This document shows positions 1 to 8,765 of a DNA stretch of 31,538 bases, one piece after another. The DNA comes from CAYWNK01 sp047639615. GTDB lineage: Bacteria > Planctomycetota > UBA1135 > GCA-002686595. The DNA lies in contig JBLIOL010000018.1 in assembly GCA_047639615.1 (NCBI GenBank), forward strand, positions 1 through 31,538, given 5' to 3'. Within the stretch, counting starts at the first letter, position 1; each line of letters opens with the position of its first letter. A program made the translations under genes and the position numbers. The notes below the pieces were generated by a model. That model was not told the origin of the DNA and did not search any database. It worked only from the letters and a program-made list of their open reading frames with translations.

Positions 1-2
1 TC

Positions 3-947
3 GGCATTCCCCCTGCGCGCCAAAAAGAAGTCTTCGAACGCTTCGTCAGGCTTGAGGAGGCGGAAGTTGCTGGTTCGCAAGGGGTCGGGCTCGGCCTAGC
101 CATCGTTCAGCGAATAGTGGAGAGCATGAACGGATACGTTGACCTTCGGTCCGTTGAGGGTCTGGGGACGAACGTGTGTGTCGTCCTGCCGCTGGAAGGT
201 GCCGAAGATTGGGGTGCTCTTGATCCGGCACGCATCCGTTCAGAGGGCGCTGACACGGAGCCCATGGTGAGAGAACTGACCGGTCGGATTCTCGTGGCGG
301 ATGACGTGCCAGTACTGGCGCACCTCTTCGCGACTTGGCTGCGCCGTTGTGGTCTCGATGTAGTCATGGTCCACGACGGCGAAAGCGCACTTCGACTGGC
401 GCGTGAGGAGTCGTTTGACTTGCTCTTGCTCGACTGGTCGATGCCGGGAAAAGATGGGCTCGAGGTGGCTCGCGCGCTACGCGCGGACGGTTCCAATGTG
501 CCCATTGTAGCGATCACTGCTCACGTGTCCCTGGCGGCGCGCGAGACTGCCCTCAGGGCAGGCTGTGACGCTTATCTCGTGAAGCCGGCGGGGGAGCATC
601 AGCTTCTGAGTTTGGTGGCCAGGCTGTTGGACTCGAGCGATAGACGCAAGCCGCCTGTAGTCCAGGATCGAGAGAGCGAGAATGATCAATTCGAAGAGCT
701 TCGCGGACGCTACGCAGAGTCCCTCCAAGCTGAAATCGCTTGGTTCGGTCCTACACTCGTGGCGCGATCTTGGTTCGAGCTGAGCGTTCGAGCGCACCGC
801 ATCAAGGGGACATCAGGCAGCTTTCTGTTGGATAACGTCTCAGAAGCGGCACGGTTGCTGGAGCAGGCCTGTGCCGCCGAAGCTCCCGTGCTCGCTGAGG
901 CCGCAATTGCGCAGCTTGTGGCCGAGATTGAAGCACTCCAGGCGTAA
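3..947 (+). CDS. Hybrid histidine kinase, C-terminal part (HATPase-REC-HPt), cut by window start
   Basis: The reading frame is open from base 3, so the 5' part lies outside the window. The first ~65 codons are the end of a HATPase_c domain: an F-box-like VFERFVRL followed by the G2 box GVGLGLAIV and the closing strand. A receiver domain follows, with acidic residues ADD, the phospho-accepting Asp (codon 432-434, in LLLLDWSMPGKDG), the ITAH switch region and the VKPA lysine. The last ~100 codons carry an HPt-type motif AHRIKGTSGSF with the phospho-His at codon 795-797. By family knowledge this gives a His-Asp-His phosphorelay in one polypeptide. The input domain and the kinase His cannot be seen. 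No output regulator lies next to it. The domain calls are clear; the signal sensed is unknown. Confidence 0.9.
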   Translation, partial: GIPPARQKEVFERFVRLEEAEVAGSQGVGLGLAIVQRIVESMNGYVDLRSVEGLGTNVCVVLPLEGAEDWGALDPARIRSEGADTEPMVRELTGRILVADDVPVLAHLFATWLRRCGLDVVMVHDGESALRLAREESFDLLLLDWSMPGKDGLEVARALRADGSNVPIVAITAHVSLAARETALRAGCDAYLVKPAGEHQLLSLVARLLDSSDRRKPPVVQDRESENDQFEELRGRYAESLQAEIAWFGPTLVARSWFELSVRAHRIKGTSGSFLLDNVSEAARLLEQACAAEAPVLAEAAIAQLVAEIEALQA

Positions 948-1660
948 GCCAGACGCGCCATCGCGTTTCGTACTACTTGATCGGCCCGATGCAGAGCTCT
1001 GAATCAGACCGGGCAGCGAGTGTAGAGTGCCCTAGGAAGGGGTGGGGTGCGTTCGTGCGGACGGCACACCCTTGCTTCCGGGGGGATTCTCAGCGTTCCC
1101 CTCTTGCCACCTGAAATCGATGCCTTCCTTACCTGACCGAGCCAATCGCTAGCCTTGGTTCTTACGTCTTCTTGTGGGCTGCTCCGGCGGTGGTGCAGGT
1201 GCATCCGATGCGCCCGGCGAGGCCTTCTGCCACGTCATACCAGCGCACATCTGTTTGAATTTGGGCTGGAATGGCAAACCTGAACAGAGAAATGTGAAGA
1301 GGGCCGAGGCCTGGATCGTGGGGGATTCTATGAGTAGCGTTGGGGCTGATAGGCCTTCCAAAGGCTCCCATTCCTTGCTCCTAGTACGCACAGTGCTATT
1401 CCACCTGGCCTCTACCCTGCCAAGCCGATGTATACAACCAGGGATCGTCTCATCAGCAGAGCTGATTATCACGGGATCCGCTTCCTGCGTGGTGACATGG
1501 CCTTGGCGTTGTCACCGAGAGCGATCAGTGCTGGGACTGCAAGGACACCATGGTCCCCGGGAATCAGGCGGGGGGGGTACGGACCTAGCCATTCAGGCCG
1601 AGCTACATCTGCGCTCCGGTCTCCAGTAACCGCTTGGCCGTGACACTATCCGGAGTGAAC
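948..1660. other. Gene-poor stretch
   Basis: This stretch separates the phosphorelay kinase from the convergent glycan-type operon. Open frames exist on both strands (for example a 151-codon plus frame from 1174) but their translations are low-complexity, rich in Gly, Ser, Arg and Pro, and I recognise no domain in them. I see no convincing ribosome site or promoter and no copy of the dispersed IS91-type repeat found elsewhere in the window. Confidence 0.5.
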
Positions 1661-2290
1661 TCAGTGTTCGAATTCGCGATATAGCAGGCTGTCCTTCATC
1701 CGGAAGCCGTGGCCGTATCCTAGTGGCACGTCTTCAAGCTCGTATTGATAGACAACAGATCGTACATGCTCCACCGCATCCTTATGGATCTGAAAGAACA
1801 GGGTTGCCCCTAATCGGCACTGGGCTTCCTCGTACAGCATCAAGCCCTTCACGAAATGAACCGGGTGCGTCCGGCAAGTGTAGGGCTTGCGTCCGTTGCA
1901 GTTGCCAAGCTTATTGCAAACGATAGATTTACGATTTTCAAAGATGGGGTGATCCTCGATTTGGAAATCGGTATCGTTAATTTGATCGATGAATCCGCTC
2001 TCCTCGTTGGGCAGCAAGTGAAGACGAACAGATGGCGGGCAGCAACCGCAGCCATCGAGCATACCTCCGCTGTAGTTCTTCTCCTCTGGAGGTCTATAGC
2101 AGCTTATACCGTTTCCTAGTTCCGCGTATAGTCTCTCAAACCATGCCTTCGAAAATTTCATCTCGGGATCGAGATTGTCAATGCTTGACAGGTCTAAACT
2201 GTCAACTTGGATGAGCACGGGATTCGTGGATGATCTTGTAAATCGACGCCGGAAGCTGCGCACTAACCTAGTGATGAATGATTTTGACAT
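1661..2290 (-). CDS. YkgJ-like cysteine-cluster protein (putative)
   Basis: A 209-residue protein and the last gene of the minus-strand operon, 30 bp after the glycosyltransferase. The visible signature is a CGCC cluster followed by VRLHLLPNE, then a Cys before KLGNC and a downstream PYTCRTHPVHF segment. This resembles the YkgJ-type (CxxCxxCC, UPF0153-like) pattern, in which clustered Cys and a later G-x-C...CR..P element bind zinc or iron-sulfur. The cluster here is shorter than the canonical one, so the assignment is an inference. The N-terminus is basic (several Arg in residues 9-20) with no signal peptide or membrane helix. The gene is visibly richer in A+T than its neighbours, which suggests a different origin. 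No strong Shine-Dalgarno precedes the ATG. In this operon it might modify or sense a glycan precursor, but no substrate can be read from the sequence. Confidence 0.6.
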   Translation of the reverse strand: MSKSFITRLVRSFRRRFTRSSTNPVLIQVDSLDLSSIDNLDPEMKFSKAWFERLYAELGNGISCYRPPEEKNYSGGMLDGCGCCPPSVRLHLLPNEESGFIDQINDTDFQIEDHPIFENRKSIVCNKLGNCNGRKPYTCRTHPVHFVKGLMLYEEAQCRLGATLFFQIHKDAVEHVRSVVYQYELEDVPLGYGHGFRMKDSLLYREFEH

Positions 2291-2320
2291 GCGGATGGTA
2301 AATAAAATTGTGTCGCCGGT

Positions 2321-3268
2321 CTAACCTAGGTTTTTGGAGTTCGGGTGAATTCTATCCTGATTGTTGGTGGGTGCCTGGGCCTCGTCAGACTGCTCTGCGG
2401 TTCTCCTTGCTATCGGTTCAGGATTGACCAGTCCCAGGGTGGGTATGAAGGGCCTTGCAAGTCGGCGCAGAAGTCGTCCGGTAATGCCACGACGGCGGTA
2501 GCTAGCCTCGATGGCCATTTGTATGGAGAAGGGCAGCTTGAGTCTCTGCATGGCGTCCGCAGCGATCCAGCAGGCGTATTCTTCGTGGGTCTGGAACCCC
2601 AAGCGCCTCGCAGTGAGTCCCATCGGCGCACCTTGTTGCCCATTTCTGGTCAGGTAGTGAGGCGAACGGGGATCGTCCATGTTATGTGCGAATATGGCAG
2701 GGAGCGGCATTCCATTAATGAGCCCATCCCGACTCATCTGATACTGGTTGATTGGAAGTCCCGGGCTTCCGGGCTTCAGGTAAGCCTGCATGACTTCTCG
2801 GCGCGCTACGCATGCCTGGCCTTGGACCACGACGGCTCGAAGCACCGAGTAATCAGCAACGCGGATAGCCCGGCGCCTGGCTAACTTCTCGTCCCAGTCC
2901 TCCTGCATAAATAGCCAGCATGCCAACATGCCGAAGCGTTTGCTCGACTGGATCATCGTGGAGAGCCGTTTGCACCAGCCTGGAGGGAGCAGAACATCGT
3001 CGTCAATCTTCCCCAAGGTTTCAGACATGGACACGTTGAGGAACCAGAGCATCGCTTCCTCTTGACCAGAATTTTCTTTCGCGTGGTGTTTGACAGCCAA
3101 GCGGGGATCCCCCAGAGAGTCGATGTACTCCAGGGTTCCATCGGTCGACGCGTTGTCCCACCAGAAAATTCGATAGTCATCCGAATCCGCCAGTAGGGCT
3201 GGCAGCGTCTTCTGAACATAACCCAGGCGGTTATGGGTGATCAGCAGGAGGTCTGTGGGCTCAGGCAC
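2321..3268 (-). CDS. Family 2 (GT-A) glycosyltransferase
   Basis: The N-terminal half is a GT-A nucleotide-sugar fold: strand LLLITHNR, then FWWDNASTDGT (the WxDN.STDGT element of GT2 enzymes) and the metal-binding IDDDVLLPPGW (DXD-type acidic triplet at about residues 89-91). It would transfer a sugar from an NDP-sugar to a lipid-linked or protein acceptor in the cytoplasm. The C-terminal ~100 residues are basic and lack obvious membrane helices. I chose the GTG at 3268, although the frame is open to an ATG at 3331. The GTG sits 8 nt inside the end of the ABC gene, has an AAGGA-type sequence about 9 nt upstream, and begins just before the first beta strand; the longer form would add 21 unusual residues. 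The overlap suggests translational coupling to the exporter. The acceptor and sugar are unknown. Confidence 0.83.
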   Translation of the reverse strand: MPEPTDLLLITHNRLGYVQKTLPALLADSDDYRIFWWDNASTDGTLEYIDSLGDPRLAVKHHAKENSGQEEAMLWFLNVSMSETLGKIDDDVLLPPGWCKRLSTMIQSSKRFGMLACWLFMQEDWDEKLARRRAIRVADYSVLRAVVVQGQACVARREVMQAYLKPGSPGLPINQYQMSRDGLINGMPLPAIFAHNMDDPRSPHYLTRNGQQGAPMGLTARRLGFQTHEEYACWIAADAMQRLKLPFSIQMAIEASYRRRGITGRLLRRLARPFIPTLGLVNPEPIARRTAEQSDEAQAPTNNQDRIHPNSKNLG

Positions 3269-5174
3269 TATGAGATTCCTTGCCAACCCCTTTACTGGTT
3301 TCTGATGACTGGAGCCGTGCGAACGGCCCATTGCTACTAGCTAGAGTCGTCCAGCTCCCCTCTTCCACGACGACACCTCGCTCGAGGACGAGGATGTGAT
3401 CCGCCGATCGAATCGACTCTAGTCGATGTGCGATGGCTACGATCGTTAGCTGTCCGCGTAGGGCATCGAGAGTCCGATCAATCGCGGCAGCGGTAACGTT
3501 GTCGAGTGCGCTGGTGCCCTCGTCAAGAATCAAGATACTTGGATTGGTCAGCAGAGCTCGAGCCAACGAGACGCGCTGGCGCTGCCCCTCCGAGAGCAAT
3601 CTGCCCCGATCGCCGATGTTCGTCTCGTAGCCCTCCCGCAGACCCACGATGAACTCGTGAGCTTCCGCTCTGTGGGCCGCGATCTCTATGTTCTCCTGGG
3701 TTGCCTCCGGTCGCCCGTACGCGATATTTTCAGCAATGGTGCCTGACACGAGATCTGCGTCCTGGCCGGTGATCGCGGTTTGAAGTCGCCAACTCTTGAC
3801 GTCGAGATCTGTAAGCGGAATCCCATCCACCAAAATCCGCCCTTCGTTGGGATCGAACAGTCGGCACAAGAGGTTCACAATGGTCGACTTTCCAGCGCCG
3901 GAGCCGCCAACGATAGCGACCATTTGGCCCTGCGGGATTGTGAAGTTTAGCCCGCGCAAGGTTTCCCTCTCGCTGATGTCGACATTGACGCGTGGCGTCA
4001 CGACTTCATCATCTGGTGATCTACGAGGTGCATAACTGAAACCTACGTTCTCAAACTCGATTCCCTGCCTCAAGCTCTTAAACTGGCGCGTTCCTGATGC
4101 TAGGAACGGTTTGTCGTCAGCTCTCAGCAGGGCATCAATGTCCTCGACCCCTCCTAGCAGGCTGGCCAGCTTGACGCGCGCTTTGTAGAAGCTCTGAATC
4201 TGGGGCAGCATGCGGTAAAAGAGAACAAGGCAGACCATGAGAACCGGCTCACTGATCCCGGCCTTCCAGGCCACAGCTAAAGCGATCAGGAGCAGCGGGA
4301 CGTAGAGGAGCTCCATGACTGGCCGGACCATTATCGAGCTCAGGTTCATGGCGAAGTAGCTGTTCTTCTCGCCTTCCGAGAGCACCCGGAACTCTTCGTG
4401 TTCACGGTTTTCTTGGCCGTAGGCCCGTGTCATGCGCATACCGCCCAGGAGGTCCACCATGCGCGCCACAAGGGCCTGACTGGCTGACACGGCCTGTTCG
4501 CCGAGGCGGCGCGCTCGTTTGCTAATGATATGGATCATTGCACCCGCCAGGACAGCGCCCACGGCAACCCCCAGAGTCACCTGCCAGGACGTGAGCAGCA
4601 GCAAGGTAGCGAAGACCGCCACAGTCGAACCGGTAACCCACATTTCGCCCAGCCAACTAAACACCTCACCCGCGCGCCATGTTTGGTTCTGCAGCGTGTC
4701 GATCAGGCGCCCAGCCCGCTGACGTAGAAGGTAGGTGTACTCCACATCGAGGAACTGCCTAACGAGTCGCATCCGAAGGTCGTGAGCTACGCTAGCTGCC
4801 AACCATTCTCCCATTCGGGTATAGCTATAAGTTGCAATCGACTTCAGCAGGATCAGGCAGAAGATGGATGCAGCCAGGACCGGAACCCGTGCCCCTTCGG
4901 CGAAGAGCTCCGAGTATTCACGCATCCAGAAAGCCAGAGGCCCTTCATGGTCCACGGGTGCGCTGTCTAGGACCGATTGCAGGATCGGCACTAGCATACC
5001 GATGCTAAGACCCTCTGCGAGTGAGGCTATTATGCCGAGCACTACAAAACCCGGCATCGTCCAGGGATGGAGGTTGTGAAGCTTTTGCAGTGTTTGGTTC
5101 TTCAAAGCCTCACGCCAACCAGGTGTGAATCCCCTCAGAAAGTAAGTCGGCGACAAGGCGTGCCCACTCGGCAT
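3261..5174 (-). CDS. ABC exporter, fused permease-ATPase (type IV, MsbA/PglK-like)
   Basis: A half-transporter with the membrane domain first and the nucleotide-binding domain last. Six hydrophobic segments fall in the first ~330 residues. The ATPase shows Walker A GGSGAGKS (about 423-430), a Q-loop ITGQDAD, signature LLSEGQRQR (LSEGQ in place of LSGGQ, an accepted variant), Walker B ILILDEGTSALD and the H-loop AIAHRLE. By family it works as a dimer that exports or flips a lipid-linked glycan, lipid or peptide. Its place between an ATP-grasp enzyme and a GT2 suggests the product of this operon as cargo. The frame runs upstream to 5327, but that part overlaps the ATP-grasp gene in another frame and is not membrane-domain-like. 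The ATG at 5174, a TTG at 5105 and an ATG at 5057 are all possible starts; none has a well-placed Shine-Dalgarno. Confidence 0.88.
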   Translation of the reverse strand: MPSGHALSPTYFLRGFTPGWREALKNQTLQKLHNLHPWTMPGFVVLGIIASLAEGLSIGMLVPILQSVLDSAPVDHEGPLAFWMREYSELFAEGARVPVLAASIFCLILLKSIATYSYTRMGEWLAASVAHDLRMRLVRQFLDVEYTYLLRQRAGRLIDTLQNQTWRAGEVFSWLGEMWVTGSTVAVFATLLLLTSWQVTLGVAVGAVLAGAMIHIISKRARRLGEQAVSASQALVARMVDLLGGMRMTRAYGQENREHEEFRVLSEGEKNSYFAMNLSSIMVRPVMELLYVPLLLIALAVAWKAGISEPVLMVCLVLFYRMLPQIQSFYKARVKLASLLGGVEDIDALLRADDKPFLASGTRQFKSLRQGIEFENVGFSYAPRRSPDDEVVTPRVNVDISERETLRGLNFTIPQGQMVAIVGGSGAGKSTIVNLLCRLFDPNEGRILVDGIPLTDLDVKSWRLQTAITGQDADLVSGTIAENIAYGRPEATQENIEIAAHRAEAHEFIVGLREGYETNIGDRGRLLSEGQRQRVSLARALLTNPSILILDEGTSALDNVTAAAIDRTLDALRGQLTIVAIAHRLESIRSADHILVLERGVVVEEGSWTTLASSNGPFARLQSSETSKGVGKESHSA

Positions 5175-6009
5175 CCTTTTGATCAGCTTCCAGGGGCGAA
5201 CCCGTTGGAGTGCGATTGACGTCGAACACCTCCACACGCCCGTCGTGAAGGACGTAGTCGAGCTTTCCGTAATCTGCAGCGTACTGCTTGCGCAGTTCGC
5301 GTAGTTGCTCAGGAACGGACACCTCATGCCCTAATCCCTGAGAGTGGTCACTCGAATTGATAGGGTCGCCACCAGACCAGATTTCGTTCCGTTCAACATC
5401 CCCGCAGAAGAGGTAACGCCGGTGATAGTAGGTACCCTTCTTGCTCTCAGGCAGAAAGCGCTCCACGACTAAGGAGGGCTCCGCAAATACGGACAGCGGA
5501 ACCTGTGAGGCGTTTTCGTAAACCAGGTAGTCAGCCGGGGAGGATATGTTCAGGGGATCTTTGATCCCGAACCGCCGCTTGAGCTTGGAAGTCAGACTAC
5601 GGGTCCGGGGTGGACTAAGACCGAGCAGCACTTCGGGTGTACCCCCGTGGTTGAGGTCTGTTTTTACGATGACAGGCCCATCGTAGTCTTCGCCAGCCGC
5701 TACGAGATTCCGGCTAATTCTACTCTTCCGTATGTCACGCAACCCCAGGTTGACGCACTGTGGATAGCTGGCAGCGAACTCCGCGTAGGAATCAGGGACG
5801 ACACTTAAGTCGACGTGGATAATCGCAAGATCCGCTTCGACCCTCGTGCTAATACCGTAGAGGTGCTCAACGTCAAATCCCCACTCTCGCCAACGCTTCC
5901 CCATCCAACTAATGAGAAAGCACTCCTCCGTCTCTCGAGGCTGTCGTTCGTGATGGATTACGACAATGGTGCCACGATTGTCGTGCGATTTCATCGTTAC
6001 AGGTTTCAC
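5110..6009 (-). CDS. ATP-grasp family ligase (putative)
   Basis: First gene of the minus-strand operon, 299 residues. The middle and C-terminal parts look like an ATP-grasp fold: PVIVKTDLNHGGTP (the Lys strand and flexible Gly loop that close over ATP), SLVVERFLPE (an adenine-contact-like strand), GKLDYVLHDGRVEVFDVNRTPTG (acidic and Asn metal ligands in the last strand). Such enzymes join a carboxylate to an amine, thiol or similar group through an acyl-phosphate. In polysaccharide clusters they are thought to decorate sugars; in peptide clusters they form amide or ester bonds. No companion precursor peptide is visible. The start may be the GTG at 6009 or the ATG at 5994; neither has a clear ribosome site. 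The stop overlaps the 5' region of the ABC gene, which supports one transcript. Confidence 0.68.
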   Translation of the reverse strand: MKPVTMKSHDNRGTIVVIHHERQPRETEECFLISWMGKRWREWGFDVEHLYGISTRVEADLAIIHVDLSVVPDSYAEFAASYPQCVNLGLRDIRKSRISRNLVAAGEDYDGPVIVKTDLNHGGTPEVLLGLSPPRTRSLTSKLKRRFGIKDPLNISSPADYLVYENASQVPLSVFAEPSLVVERFLPESKKGTYYHRRYLFCGDVERNEIWSGGDPINSSDHSQGLGHEVSVPEQLRELRKQYAADYGKLDYVLHDGRVEVFDVNRTPTGSPLEADQKDAEWARLVADLLSEGIHTWLA

Positions 6010-6616
6010 GGATCGGCCGCGTACGGTTTTTGGGGAACTGGGGCAGCATGACGGAGACTGCTTCGAATAAAGGGCATCGCCCCAGCAAGGGGTGAGAATG
6101 AAATCGATTCCCGTAAATCGTCACATCGCGGGGGGGGCGCGACCCATCACCCGGTCCCCCCTGGCCGCAGCAGCTACACCTTCACCGCGCACCGGCCTGA
6201 GGGCGGGCACTACTTGCGCTCCGGCATCTAGTGGCCTGAGGGTCTAGAACGCAAAGTCCAGCTGCGGCGGTGGGCGTGCCGGAGCGACCGCCGGTGGGTC
6301 TGCAGGCCCCGGTCAGTCGATTGGGATTGGCTCGGGCTACCCTGCGCTGTTGTCTCTGATGGGGTTCTGGGGCCCTGTTGGCTTGTGTCTCAGCCCAACG
6401 GCATGGGATATTCCAAGTGCTCTAAGGTGCTCCCCAACCCCTTGCCGATGTCTGAATTGGCAATGGTCACTCCACCCCAGAGTGTCCTTGTCCTTCCAGA
6501 TTTGAAGGTGCTTGAGCTCTCGAGAGAAATGGATGGGTTGACGAATCCGATCTCACGGAGCATCAATCCCTACATGGTTCCAGAGGTGTTTTGCACCTCT
6601 AGCCTTCGGTCTTACC
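6010..6616. other. Divergent intergenic region carrying an IS91-type remnant
   Basis: This spacer lies between the divergent ATP-grasp operon (minus) and the hybrid kinase (plus), so both promoters should be here. I could not identify a convincing -35/-10 pair for either. It holds the partial IS91-type copy at 6134-6309. The remaining sequence (6310-6616) has no recognisable coding content on either strand. Confidence 0.45.
6134..6309 (-). mobile_element. IS91-type remnant, copy A (transposase C-terminal end and tail)
   Basis: Nearly the same sequence occurs at 9335-9502. On the minus strand it encodes the last residues of the transposase (PADPPAVAPARPPPQLDFAF), here closed by TAG directly after FAF where copy B reads on for more than a dozen codons, followed by the 3' non-coding tail of the element. 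The tail stops inside the element, and the shared terminus of copies B, C and F is missing. Homology ends abruptly on the right at the codons for the PADPP segment. It is a short internal scrap that cannot move by itself. Confidence 0.75.
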
Positions 6617-8452
6617 TTGCTCCTAGATCCCTTCATCCTAGTCCCCGCTCTCTGTGTAGTGAGCTTCGTCGCCCTGCACCAGTGGTCTAGGTACCGGCAG
6701 GCTGTGGGGGGGCTGGCTTCAACACTCGCCTTCCTTAGGCGTATGAAAGCGGGCGAGAAGCATAGGGGACCTGGGGGATTTTCCTGCGCGCGGGTGGATG
6801 ACCTGGTCTCTGGCATCGCCGAGACCGCCGCCGGGCTGGGCGATCAGGGGCGTCACCTTAGGGCGATGATTGAGGCAGAGCCCGAGTGCGTCAAGACGTT
6901 GGATATCTCAGGGAAACTACTCGAGATGAATGCGGCTGGGCTGAGGATGATTGAAGCGGATTCCTTTGAGCAAGTGCGTGGAGCCGACGTCTTCGATTTG
7001 GTGCATCCCGATTGGACAGAGGCGTTCATGGAGATGCACATGGCCGTCATGAGTGGTGAATCTCGTCGGCTGATTTTTAAGGTGATCGGTCTCAAGGGAA
7101 CGGAGCGCTGGATGGAAACCCATGCGGTGCCCCTTCGCAACGCCGAAGGTGAGGTAGTCCACCTCGCCATTACCCACGACATCACCAAGCGCAAACAGCA
7201 GGAGCTTGACCTGATCGAGGCCAAGGAACGCGCCGAGGCTTCCAGCGCCTCGAAGACCGCGTTTCTGGCGAATATGAGCCATGAGCTCCGCACCCCACTG
7301 ACGGCAGTCCTGGGCAATGTTGAGGTCCTCAGCCTGGACGACTGTCGTCCAGAGGAACAGAGATCGAGCATCGAAACCATCCGCGGGAGCGCGAACCACT
7401 TGCTTGCGCTGATCAGTGACATACTGGATGTATCCAAGATCGAAGCGGAGATGGTCGAGCTCGAATGCCTGCCCCTTAATCCGACGGACCTAATCTGTGA
7501 GGTTGCCGACTCCCTCAGGGCCAGCGCGGAGAGTCAGGGCACGGAACTCAAGGTCACGCTGGAGGAGCCCTTGACCGCCGAAATTACGAGTGACCCATTG
7601 CGCCTGCGCCAGATTCTCACGAACCTCCTAGGCAACGCCATCAAGTTCACCCGCCGCGGAGAAGTCAGCGTCTCCCTGAGCTGTCCCCCGGCAACAACAC
7701 TTGGATCAGCGGGCCTATCTTCGCTGCGCTTGCGCGTGTCCGACACGGGGATTGGGATTGCGCCCAGTGCCATCGACACGCTCTTCACAGCCTTCACCCA
7801 AGCGGACAACTCCACAACCCGCAGCTATGGGGGCACAGGCCTGGGGTTGACGATCTCACAACACCTGGCGGACATGCTGGGAGGCTCCATCCTTGTGGAG
7901 AGTGAGTTAGGCAAAGGGAGCGAGTTCACACTCGCCCTTGAGGTTCGAGCAAGTACGGAGGTCGCGGCGTGCCGCGTCCTACCGAGCTCGCCACCGGCGG
8001 CACTCCCAAAGCATGCTCCCGGTCCAAAGCAAAACCTCCCCGGATTCTGCGCTAGGATCCTCTTGGTGGAGGACAACCCCGTCAATCGCAAGGTGCTGAG
8101 CAGGCTGCTAGAGTCCTTGGGGGTGGAGGTGGAGCAGGCGGTCAATGGCCAGGAAGGCTTGGACATGGCTAGGCAGTCGGTACATTCTCAGGATCCTTAC
8201 GATCTGATCTTGCTCGACATGCATATGCCCGTGATGGATGGCTATGAAGCGGCAGGGATTTTGCGGGGCGAGCACTACCCCGCGCCGATTGTTGCGCTTA
8301 CCGCAAGTGCCATGGATGACGACCGCGGTCGCTGCCTAGCTGCGGGGTGCGACGACTATGTCACCAAACCCATTCAGCGGGAGCAGCTGCATACTGCCCT
8401 TGCAAAGCATCTCGAGACTAAGCTGAAGAACGTCTCCGGTAAGCCGCTCTAG
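6617..8452 (+). CDS. Membrane hybrid sensor histidine kinase (PAS-HisKA-HATPase-REC)
   Basis: A 611-residue protein starting at a TTG. Residues ~5-22 form one membrane helix. A PAS-like domain covers about 80-195, ending in the DITKRK element typical of PAS-to-kinase linkers. The HisKA motif is FLANMSHELRTPLTAV with the phospho-His at about 222. The HATPase has the N-box NLLGNAIKF, G1 DTGIG (376-380) and G2 YGGTGLGL (404-411). The receiver begins at ILLVEDN, has its phospho-Asp at about 534 (LLDMHMPVMDG) and Lys at about 584 (TKPI). There is no HPt domain, so phosphate should pass to a separate HPt protein; the kinase ending at 947 does have one, though 5.7 kb away with an opposite-strand operon between. 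The PAS ligand is unknown. The TTG is chosen because it is the first start that keeps the helix. Confidence 0.9.
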   Translation: MLLDPFILVPALCVVSFVALHQWSRYRQAVGGLASTLAFLRRMKAGEKHRGPGGFSCARVDDLVSGIAETAAGLGDQGRHLRAMIEAEPECVKTLDISGKLLEMNAAGLRMIEADSFEQVRGADVFDLVHPDWTEAFMEMHMAVMSGESRRLIFKVIGLKGTERWMETHAVPLRNAEGEVVHLAITHDITKRKQQELDLIEAKERAEASSASKTAFLANMSHELRTPLTAVLGNVEVLSLDDCRPEEQRSSIETIRGSANHLLALISDILDVSKIEAEMVELECLPLNPTDLICEVADSLRASAESQGTELKVTLEEPLTAEITSDPLRLRQILTNLLGNAIKFTRRGEVSVSLSCPPATTLGSAGLSSLRLRVSDTGIGIAPSAIDTLFTAFTQADNSTTRSYGGTGLGLTISQHLADMLGGSILVESELGKGSEFTLALEVRASTEVAACRVLPSSPPAALPKHAPGPKQNLPGFCARILLVEDNPVNRKVLSRLLESLGVEVEQAVNGQEGLDMARQSVHSQDPYDLILLDMHMPVMDGYEAAGILRGEHYPAPIVALTASAMDDDRGRCLAAGCDDYVTKPIQREQLHTALAKHLETKLKNVSGKPL

Positions 8453-8471
8453 CCTTAATGGATCATCAGCT

Positions 8472-8496
8472 GCAAGTCGGATTTCTTCCGACTTGC
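8472..8496 (+). terminator. Probable intrinsic terminator hairpin after hybrid kinase
   Basis: A perfect 10-bp stem (GCAAGTCGGA / TCCGACTTGC) with a 5-nt loop begins 20 nt after the kinase stop codon. There is no strong T-tract after it, so termination strength is uncertain. The rest of 8497-8765 shows nothing I can call. Confidence 0.6.
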
Positions 8497-8765
8497 CTGG
8501 TTAGGCGAAGGGCCATGAACGGCGAAGTTTCAGCTGCTCGGTGACTTCCATTTCGGCGGTCACAGAGTGTTTGCGTTGCTTTGGGCCCACCTTGGAAGCG
8601 CCAGGGCTTTGACCCACCTCAGGTAGGCATTTCGTTCCGCAAGAGCAGCTGGAATCCTGCTGGACTCAGGTCGGATCGACAGTACCGCCGAGGTCCATGA
8701 TGATGCGCCGACCCTCCGGGGATTGGCTTTATCCTGTTGGACCGCTAGCGGGTGAGCTTCTCCAG

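Noticed and set aside
1174..1629. 151-codon plus-strand ORF in the first intergenic region
   Set aside because: No domain, no ribosome site and irregular composition; not supported as a gene.
3261..5327. Full 688-codon ABC frame from the ATG at 5327
   Set aside because: The first ~50 codons overlap the ATP-grasp gene and are Ser/Thr/Cys-rich without membrane-domain character.
8500..8700. Short minus-strand ORF encoding EMEVTEQLKLRRSWPFA
   Set aside because: About 20 codons, no homology recognised, no upstream continuation.
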